From contig URSS01000018.1 of NCBI GenBank assembly GCA_900550545.1, positions 1 through 47,779 on the forward strand: a DNA stretch of 47,779 nt, given 5' to 3'. This DNA is from an uncultured Lachnobacterium sp. GTDB taxonomy: Bacteria > Bacillota > Clostridia > Lachnospirales > Lachnospiraceae. The translations under genes were made by a program, and so were the position numbers. Below, one piece after another: positions 42,384 through 47,779 of the stretch. The stretch's first letter is position 1. Every line of letters starts with the position of its first letter. The notes beneath the pieces were generated by a model. It did not search any database and was not told where the DNA came from. It was given only the letters and a program-made list of their open reading frames with translations.

Positions 42384-44681
42384 ATGAGTTTACTTGATAC
42401 ACTGAATGAGCAACAGAAGCAGGCAGTCATGACCACGGAAGGACCGCTTTTGATCCTGGCGGGAGCTGGTTCGGGAAAGACAAGAGTTCTTACCCACCGT
42501 ACGGCCTATTTGATTGATGAACTTGGAGTAAATCCATACAATATTATGGCCATTACGTTTACAAATAAAGCGGCAGGGGAGATGCGGGAACGTATTGACA
42601 AGATGGTTGGATATGGTTCAGAAAGTATCTGGGTTTCCACGTTTCATTCCACCTGTGTCCGTATTTTGCGCCGTTATATTGACCGGCTGGGATACAACAC
42701 AAATTTTACGATTTACGATGCAGATGATCAGAAGACGTTGATGAAAGATATTTGTAAACGTCTGAATATTGATACCAAGATACATAAGGAAAGAATGTTT
42801 CTTTCTGCCATATCCTCAGCAAAGGACGAACTCATCGATCCGGTTGAGTTTGAAACACGTGCAGCAGGAGACTATGCGAAGCGGATTCAGGCACAGGTTT
42901 ATCGAGAGTATCAGCAGGTGCTCAGACAGAACAATGCGTTGGATTTTGATGATCTGATCATGAAAACAGTGGAGCTTTTTAAGCTTGATGGCGAAGTTCT
43001 GAATGCGTATCAGGAACGTCTGCGCTATATTATGGTGGACGAGTATCAGGACACTAATACGGCACAGTTTGAGCTGATTCGTCTGTTGGCGAACAAATAT
43101 AAGAATCTCTGTGTGGTCGGTGATGATGACCAGTCGATTTATAAGTTCCGAGGGGCAAATATTTACAATATTCTGAACTTTGAGAAGCATTTTCCGGACG
43201 CAACTGTCATAAAATTGGAACAGAATTACCGCAGTACGCAGAATATTCTTGATGCTGCAAACGGAGTGATCGCGAACAATGTAGGACGAAAAGAAAAGAG
43301 TCTCTGGACAGATAACGGAACAGGAGATAAAATTCAGTTCGAGCAGCTGGATACGGCAAATGAAGAGGCTGATTATGTCGCAAGAGACATTATGCGTCGT
43401 GTTCGAAAAGGCGAATATCAGTATAAGGATTGTGCAGTGCTGTACCGTACCAATGCGCAGTCGCGTCTTTTTGAGGAGCGGTTTATTGCATCAAACATTC
43501 CTTATAAGATTGTCGGCGGCGTAAATTTCTATTCCCGCAAAGAAGTAAAAGATATGCTTTCTTATTTGAAAACGATTGCGAACGGACAGGATGACCTTGC
43601 GGTACGCCGTATTATCAATGTGCCAAAGCGCGGAATCGGAGCGACGAGTATTACAAAAGTTGCAAACTATGCGGCGGAGCATGAGATGAATTTTTATTCT
43701 GCATTGTGTGAAGAGGCGGAGATTCCGGGATTGGGAAAGGCAGCAACAAAAATCGAGCCTTTTGTGCTTTTTGTGCAGTCTATGAAAGCAAAATCCAAGT
43801 TGAAACCGGTGTCAGAACTGTTGCAGGAGATCATTGAAACGACGGGATATGTGCGGGAACTGGAAGCCGAAGGAACGGATGAGGCAGAGGCACGTATTGA
43901 GAATATCGACGAATTGATCAGCAAGGCGGTTGATTACGAAGAAGCACAGGAGCATCCGACACTGGATGGATTTCTTGAGGAAGTCGCACTTGTGGCAGAT
44001 ATTGACAGCTTGGATGCGGACAGCGACTATGTGGTGCTCATGACATTGCACAGTGCTAAGGGACTGGAATTCCCGAATGTTTATCTGGCAGGCATGGAGG
44101 ATGGATTGTTTCCGAGTTATATGTCGATTGTCAGTGACAATGCGGAAGCGGAAATTGAGGAGGAGCGTCGTCTCGCCTATGTGGGAATCACGCGTGCCAT
44201 GAAAAATCTCACGATCACTTCTGCAAGAGTGCGTATGGTTCGCGGGCAGACACAGTATGGAAAAGTATCCCGCTTTGTAAAGGAGATTCCACCGCAGCTT
44301 CTCGCTGGCGAAATTTATGAGCCGAAAAGTTATGAGGAACCGGTCGAAGAAAGTTCATTCCAGAAAGCGCGCAAAGCTTTTCGCAGCACACCGACCTACA
44401 GCAGTGAAGTGGGAGAAGGATATGGTTCGACATTCAAAAGCAAAAAGCCGGCTGCACCAGTGTATACCAAAGTAAGCAATCAGCGTGACTTTGGCAGTGG
44501 CGCGACAGAAAAAGACGGGCTTTCCTATGAAGTGGGAGATCGTGTGCGCCATATGAAATTCGGTGAAGGGGAAGTGACATCGATCGTTGCCGGAGGAAGA
44601 GATTATGAAGTAACCGTAGATTTTGACAAAGTTGGCACGAAGAAGATGTTCGCCACATTTGCGAAATTGAGAAAAATTTAA
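42384..44681 (+). CDS. pcrA: ATP-dependent DNA helicase PcrA (UvrD/Rep family)
   Basis: PcrA is a 3'-5' superfamily 1A helicase used in nucleotide excision repair, rolling-circle replication and transcription-conflict removal. The 765-residue protein has Walker A AGAGSGKT at 26-33, AITFTNKAA, Walker B VDEYQDTN with D219/E220, DDDQSIYKFRGA, and motifs through LTLHSAKGLEFPNVY-like MTLHSAKGLEF and YVGITRAM. A basic linker leads to a Tudor-like C-terminal domain (about 715-765, GDRVRHMKFGEG) that binds RNA polymerase in Bacillus. ACGGAG precedes the ATG. Confidence 0.96.
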   Translation: MSLLDTLNEQQKQAVMTTEGPLLILAGAGSGKTRVLTHRTAYLIDELGVNPYNIMAITFTNKAAGEMRERIDKMVGYGSESIWVSTFHSTCVRILRRYIDRLGYNTNFTIYDADDQKTLMKDICKRLNIDTKIHKERMFLSAISSAKDELIDPVEFETRAAGDYAKRIQAQVYREYQQVLRQNNALDFDDLIMKTVELFKLDGEVLNAYQERLRYIMVDEYQDTNTAQFELIRLLANKYKNLCVVGDDDQSIYKFRGANIYNILNFEKHFPDATVIKLEQNYRSTQNILDAANGVIANNVGRKEKSLWTDNGTGDKIQFEQLDTANEEADYVARDIMRRVRKGEYQYKDCAVLYRTNAQSRLFEERFIASNIPYKIVGGVNFYSRKEVKDMLSYLKTIANGQDDLAVRRIINVPKRGIGATSITKVANYAAEHEMNFYSALCEEAEIPGLGKAATKIEPFVLFVQSMKAKSKLKPVSELLQEIIETTGYVRELEAEGTDEAEARIENIDELISKAVDYEEAQEHPTLDGFLEEVALVADIDSLDADSDYVVLMTLHSAKGLEFPNVYLAGMEDGLFPSYMSIVSDNAEAEIEEERRLAYVGITRAMKNLTITSARVRMVRGQTQYGKVSRFVKEIPPQLLAGEIYEPKSYEEPVEESSFQKARKAFRSTPTYSSEVGEGYGSTFKSKKPAAPVYTKVSNQRDFGSGATEKDGLSYEVGDRVRHMKFGEGEVTSIVAGGRDYEVTVDFDKVGTKKMFATFAKLRKI

Positions 44682-44732
44682 AAGTTATTTTTCCTAAAAT
44701 CATAATTTTTTATAGGAAAACTGGAAAACATA

Positions 44733-44741
44733 TGCTATAAT
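44733..44741 (+). promoter_or_regulatory. Extended -10 promoter of the small acidic membrane protein gene
   Basis: TGC-TATAAT places TATAAT at 44736-44741. An inverted repeat TTTTCCTA/TAGGAAAA (44689-44696, 44713-44720) covers the -35 area and could be a control site; it lacks a U-run. Confidence 0.5.
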
Positions 44742-44779
44742 AATGGTAATTTAAAACTTAAGAAGGAGAGGTGCCTACT

Positions 44780-45091
44780 ATGAGTAAAATGGAAGATATT
44801 TTAGGTTCTGCAAAAGTAAGTGATGTATTGAGTGCTGCAAAGCTTAACAATTTAATCAAAAAGGAAGAGGAAGAGAAGAAACCTTCCAAGTTCGTAATCA
44901 TATTTGCAATCATCGGTATCGTTGTTGCAGTTGCAGCAGCTATTTATGGAATTTATCGTTTCTTTACACCGGATTATCTGGATGATTTCGAGGACGATTT
45001 TGAAGATGAATTTGATAATGATTTCTTCGAAGATGAAGATGATGAGCCTGCTGCAGCCACAAAGAATGACACTGCAGAGGACGCAGAGTAA
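44780..45091 (+). CDS. Small single-pass membrane protein with an acidic tail
   Basis: A 103-residue protein. An N-terminal helical part (MSKMEDILGSAKVSDVLSAA) and a Lys/Glu-rich patch come before one membrane segment at about 38-59 (FVIIFAIIGIVVAVAAAIYG). A very acidic tail follows at 66-90 with repeated DDFEDDFEDEF-type units of Asp, Glu and Phe. A GTG at 44771 is in frame but overlaps the AAGGAGAGG site, so the ATG at 44780 is the start. With few positive residues after the membrane segment, the tail is likely outside (inference). No family recognised. A terminator follows at 45135. Confidence 0.75.
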   Translation: MSKMEDILGSAKVSDVLSAAKLNNLIKKEEEEKKPSKFVIIFAIIGIVVAVAAAIYGIYRFFTPDYLDDFEDDFEDEFDNDFFEDEDDEPAAATKNDTAEDAE

Positions 45092-45133
45092 TTTTTGAAA
45101 TGTATCATCAGATATATTACAGAATATTTTATC

Positions 45134-45166
45134 GGGGACTGCTGCTTGGAGGTAGTCCCTTTTTTC
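45134..45166 (+). terminator. Intrinsic terminator
   Basis: GGGACT at 45135-45140 pairs with AGTCCC at 45154-45159, extended by a G-T and a C-G pair, and is followed by six or more Ts. Confidence 0.82.
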
Positions 45167-45211
45167 ACGCATATAAACATATAAAAAGAGAGAAAGCAGG
45201 AGCAAAGATAG

Positions 45212-46708
45212 ATGAAAAAAGGTCAGGTTGCAGAAGGAACAGTAAAAAATGTGGAGTTTCCAAACAAAGGAATTGTTTATACGGATGAGGGTGAACGCAT
45301 TATTGTAAAAAATACGATTCCGGGTCAGAGAGTTTCCTTTGCAGTGAACAAGGTGCGTAAAGGAAAGGCAGAGGCGAGGCTGCTTGAAACATTAAAAAAG
45401 TCACCATTTGAGACGGCAGACACCTGTGCACATTTCGGAGCGTGTGGCGGATGTACCTACCAGAGCCTGCCTTATGAAGAACAGTTAAAAATCAAAGAGG
45501 AGCAGGTGCGCGGCATGATGGAGAATGCCATTGGAGATGCATGTGCGTATGAGTTCCTGCCAATTAAGCACAGCCCGCGTGTGCTCGCTTACCGTAATAA
45601 GATGGAATTTTCCTTCGGTGATGCATATAAAGATGGACCGCTGGCACTCGGTATGCATAAGCGAGGCAGTTTTTATGATATTGTAACGGTGGAGGACTGT
45701 CGGATTGTAGACGGAGATTTCCGTGCAATTCTTATGGCAACACTTTCCTATTTCAGAGAACAGGGCATTTCTTTCTATCACCGCCTTCGCCATACTGGAT
45801 ACCTTCGCCATCTTCTTGTGCGAAAAGCAGTAAAGACCGGAGAGATACTCGTGGATTTGATCACCACAACACAGGAATGGAGTAATGCGCCGGTACAGGA
45901 GCCGGACGAGCGCGCAAAGATAGAGGCTGCACTGCTCGAAAAGCAGGGCAAATGTCCGCATGCCGGAACGGTAAGTGAGGAAAAAGAAAAGCTGCTTTTG
46001 GACGGCTGGAAAGACACACTTCTGGCACTCTCGCTGGAAGGAACCTTAAAAGGCGTACTTCACACAAAAAATGACAGTGTGGCGGATGTCGTAAAAAACG
46101 AAGGAACAGAAGTACTTTCTGGACAGGACTATTTCTATGAGGAACTGTTGGGACTGCGTTTTCAGATTTCACCGTTTTCTTTCTTCCAAACGAACTCGCT
46201 TGGTGCAGAAGTACTTTATTCCACAGCACGCGAATTTATCCTTGGGGATAATCCGGATATGCTGACAGATAAGACGGTTTATGATCTTTACAGCGGTACC
46301 GGTACGATCGCGCAGATGCTTGCTCCGGTCTGCAAAAAAGTTGTGGGTGTGGAGATCATCGAGGAAGCTGTGGAGGCGGCAAAAGAGAATGCGGCGCTCA
46401 ATCATCTGGATAATTGTGAATTTCTGGCAGGTGATGTCTTAAAAGTGCTCGATACGATTGAAGAGCGGCCGGATTATATTGTGCTTGATCCACCAAGAGA
46501 TGGCATCCATCCGAAGGCTTTGGAAAAAATTATTAATTATGGCGTGGACCATATGATTTACATTTCTTGTAAGCCGACGAGTCTGGCGCGGGATCTGGAA
46601 GTGTTGCTGGCGCGGGGATATGTCGTGGATAAGGTGCAGTGCGTGGATATGTTTCCGAATACCGTGCATGTGGAGACTGTGGTAGAACTACACAGAAAGG
46701 ATATGTAG
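45212..46708 (+). CDS. rlmD: 23S rRNA (uracil-5-)-methyltransferase, RlmD/RumA family
   Basis: This 498-residue enzyme methylates a uracil of 23S rRNA using SAM. It begins with a TRAM RNA-binding domain (1-60). Iron-sulfur cysteines follow at C72, C78 and C81 (CAHFGACGGC) and C163 (EDCRIV). The SAM motif is DLYSGTGTIAQML and the catalytic cysteine is C453 (YISCKPTSLARDL). The family includes RlmD, RlmC and RlmCD, and the exact uracil cannot be told here. A clostridial insertion around residues 225-285 lengthens it. GAGAGAAAGCAGGAG precedes the ATG. rumA-family 3' ends are known integration sites of conjugative elements in streptococci. Confidence 0.93.
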   Translation: MKKGQVAEGTVKNVEFPNKGIVYTDEGERIIVKNTIPGQRVSFAVNKVRKGKAEARLLETLKKSPFETADTCAHFGACGGCTYQSLPYEEQLKIKEEQVRGMMENAIGDACAYEFLPIKHSPRVLAYRNKMEFSFGDAYKDGPLALGMHKRGSFYDIVTVEDCRIVDGDFRAILMATLSYFREQGISFYHRLRHTGYLRHLLVRKAVKTGEILVDLITTTQEWSNAPVQEPDERAKIEAALLEKQGKCPHAGTVSEEKEKLLLDGWKDTLLALSLEGTLKGVLHTKNDSVADVVKNEGTEVLSGQDYFYEELLGLRFQISPFSFFQTNSLGAEVLYSTAREFILGDNPDMLTDKTVYDLYSGTGTIAQMLAPVCKKVVGVEIIEEAVEAAKENAALNHLDNCEFLAGDVLKVLDTIEERPDYIVLDPPRDGIHPKALEKIINYGVDHMIYISCKPTSLARDLEVLLARGYVVDKVQCVDMFPNTVHVETVVELHRKDM

Positions 46709-46890
46709 AAATCCTTGAATTTACGCACTTTGTAGAGTTTTTCAGCTTCAACAGGATTGCTGAAAATCACAAGGAAAAAGAGCTTGTGAGGAAGGTGACT
46801 GTTGTTGTAGCGTTAGACCTCGGTTGTGGGAACACAAAGAATTCTGAATATGAAAGTAAATAGAGAACTATCAGATATGTTGATAGAACG

Positions 46891-46922
46891 TAGGGATACT
46901 TGAAAGAGTGTCCCTATTTTTT
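46891..46922 (+). terminator. Intrinsic terminator, first of a tandem pair
   Basis: TAGGGATACT at 46891-46900 pairs with AGTGTCCCTA at 46907-46916 and runs into six Ts. Confidence 0.82.
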
Positions 46923-46929
46923 ATATTAG

Positions 46930-46954
46930 GGCATTCCATTAGGAGTGCCTTTTT
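46930..46954 (+). terminator. Intrinsic terminator, second of a tandem pair
   Basis: GGCATTCC at 46930-46937 pairs with GGAGTGCC at 46942-46949 around ATTA, followed by five Ts. It lies only ~25 bases before the start of the XRE gene. Confidence 0.82.
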
Positions 46955-46979
46955 CAATTCAATTTAAAAGGAGTTGCAT

Positions 46980-47186
46980 ATGTATACAACAGGAGATAAG
47001 CTATTAAACGTGATGAAAGAGGAAGAAATCGGGATTGCGGAGCTTGCCAGAATTTCCGCTGTGCCGGAGAGAACAATCCTTGACATTATGGCAGGGGTTA
47101 AGGAGCCGGAGCTTGGCGTTATGTGCAAGATTGCAGAGGGACTTGGCATCTGTGTCCATGAGCTTCGTGCGGATGAGGAGAGTTAA
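46980..47186 (+). CDS. Small XRE/Cro-type helix-turn-helix protein
   Basis: A 68-residue protein consisting of one XRE-type HTH: IAELARISAVPERTILDIMAG is the recognition region (about 20-40), followed by GVMCKIAEGLGICVHEL. AAAGGAG sits six bases before the ATG at 46980, while a TTG two codons earlier overlaps that site. The TAA stop is followed in the same frame by a ribbon-helix-helix-like segment. It may therefore be the front of a longer two-domain regulator that has been cut by a stop. Small HTH proteins of this kind are common on mobile elements. Confidence 0.78.
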   Translation: MYTTGDKLLNVMKEEEIGIAELARISAVPERTILDIMAGVKEPELGVMCKIAEGLGICVHELRADEES

Positions 47187-47315
47187 GCGGTATCCGTTCC
47201 GAAGGATACCCTTGCCAAGCTGATTGTTGTCAGCGAGATTAACGGAGTGGAACTTGAGGAACTGATTAACTGTATTCTGGAAAAAGGCATTGAGGAGCAT
47301 GGGTTTTATGCCTGA
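47187..47315 (+). pseudogene. In-frame ribbon-helix-helix-like remnant
   Basis: Directly after the XRE stop the same frame stays open for 42 codons and encodes VSVPKDTLAKL then VSEINGVELEELINCILEKGIEEHG. A short strand followed by two helices ending in ELIN-ILEKGI is the ribbon-helix-helix pattern of small repressors and antitoxins. No ATG, GTG or TTG with a ribosome site starts it. Reading the TAA as a sense codon would give a ~111-residue XRE-RHH protein, so this may be the back half of a gene broken by one stop. Confidence 0.5.
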
Positions 47316-47334
47316 AGCTGATAAATAACTGTTC

Positions 47335-47375
47335 ACAGGCTGTAGGGGACGTGTAGTGCCTTATAGCCTGTTTTT
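47335..47375 (+). terminator. Intrinsic terminator after the XRE/RHH segment
   Basis: ACAGGCT at 47335-47341 pairs with AGCCTGT at 47365-47371. The stem continues inward through G-T and A-T pairs and is followed by five Ts. Confidence 0.78.
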
Positions 47376-47377
47376 AA

Positions 47378-47405
47378 TTGATATTTATAGAAATGTGAGT
47401 ATAAT
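47378..47405 (+). promoter_or_regulatory. Promoter of the AT-rich partial gene
   Basis: TTGATA at 47378-47383 and TATAAT at 47400-47405 are 16 bp apart, immediately after the terminator, giving a ~50-base leader. Confidence 0.6.
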
Positions 47406-47460
47406 AAGGTAAAGTGGGTTGCTTATGATATCTGTAATATTGATTTGAGGATAAAAAGAA

Positions 47461-47779
47461 ATGAGAATGCATAAATGGGTTTTTTTAGTAGCATATGTAA
47501 TATATATGTTATTTGCAATTGTATTTACCATTGTTAGTAATAAATCAGAAATTATTGATACACTTGTTTTTTCGGTAACTATTGCGAGTACATTTTTTTC
47601 AATATCAGACTTGATTTTTACAAAACTTGATATTGATAGAAAGGAAAGCGATGAACTATTTACATTGTTATTTTTATCCCAATATGCGCAAAAAATTTAT
47701 CTCAAAAAAATTGAAGTAAAATATGGGAAAGATGCCGAAATAAAATTATCTGAATTAAAAAAAATATTGGGTGAAGAAG
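47461..47779 (+). CDS. AT-rich membrane protein, partial at window end
   Basis: The frame from the ATG at 47461 stays open for 106 codons to the right edge without a stop. The product begins MRMHKWVFLVAYVIYML and has two hydrophobic segments (about 6-24 and 33-54). A Lys/Glu-rich cytosolic-looking part follows (KIYLKKIEVKYGKDAEIKL). GAGGA lies ten bases before the ATG. Base composition is clearly richer in A and T than the genes to the left, which suggests acquisition. No family recognised. Confidence 0.65.
   Translation, partial: MRMHKWVFLVAYVIYMLFAIVFTIVSNKSEIIDTLVFSVTIASTFFSISDLIFTKLDIDRKESDELFTLLFLSQYAQKIYLKKIEVKYGKDAEIKLSELKKILGEE

Larger units (their letters stand above)
46709..46979 (+). 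other. Intergenic stretch after rlmD, no convincing gene
   Basis: Two terminators and a small CTATCA/TGATAG stem (46869-46874, 46882-46887) are the only structures. A 74-codon frame from 46639 overlaps rlmD out of frame, has no ribosome site and looks like chance. The stretch may hold an attachment site, but no direct repeat can be checked inside the window. Confidence 0.5.

Noticed and set aside
46639..46863. A 74-codon frame overlapping the rlmD end
   Set aside because: It is out of frame with rlmD, has no ribosome site, and its first 23 codons are rlmD sequence in another frame.

Overview
The window looks like ordinary chromosome of a low-to-moderate GC anaerobic Firmicute, most likely a Lachnospiraceae-type Clostridium. 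The reasons are strong GGAGG ribosome sites, sigma-A promoters of the TTGACA/TATAAT kind, class III (oxygen-sensitive) ribonucleotide reductase, a [4Fe-4S]-type PurF, and several small families typical of gut Clostridia (DUF1836, YerC/TrpR-like, DUF6512-like, DUF6709-like). This assignment is inference from gene content. No rRNA, tRNA or CRISPR array was seen.

Layout. 1-5000: end of gpmI (glycolysis), then a purC-purF-purB block with its own promoter and terminator. 5013-5466: a 454-bp near-perfect palindrome with no credible gene. 5558-12000: enolase, a small membrane protein, a secreted protein, then a close-packed run of EamA transporter, two-domain polyphosphate:AMP phosphotransferase and Eis-like acetyltransferase, facing a MATE exporter. 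13425-18043: one apparent five-gene operon of hisC, a small multidrug-export-like protein, and a translationally coupled trio (condensation-like acyltransferase, zinc-ribbon membrane protein, HSL-family hydrolase). 18067-22675: an ECF sigma gene broken by an in-frame TAG, a membrane protein, and an ABC transporter (ATPase plus two permeases). 22685-26935: a heterodimeric ABC exporter divergent from a MarR regulator, with a palindromic operator between them. 26975-31436: nrdD-nrdG under a promoter carrying an NrdR box, followed by a small membrane protein and a FliB-like cysteine-cluster protein. 31445-34622: an orphan HMGL-type aldolase, a divergent MraY-like transferase and a DUF6709-like membrane protein. 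34860-38438: methyltransferase, hslO (Hsp33) and glutamine-dependent nadE. 38458-46708: asnA, membrane proteins including a CPBP protease homologue, yerC, DUF1836, pcrA, a small acidic-tailed membrane protein and rlmD. 46709-47779: two terminators, a small XRE regulator followed in frame by a ribbon-helix-helix-like remnant, and an AT-rich partial membrane gene. This last part looks less like core chromosome and may be the edge of an accessory element.

Most of the window is housekeeping metabolism and repair. The parts least explained by known families are the 454-bp palindrome, the sigma gene split exactly at its interdomain linker, the acyltransferase/zinc-ribbon/hydrolase cassette, the terminator-like hairpin directly after the mraY-like promoter, and the XRE-stop-RHH arrangement near the right edge.
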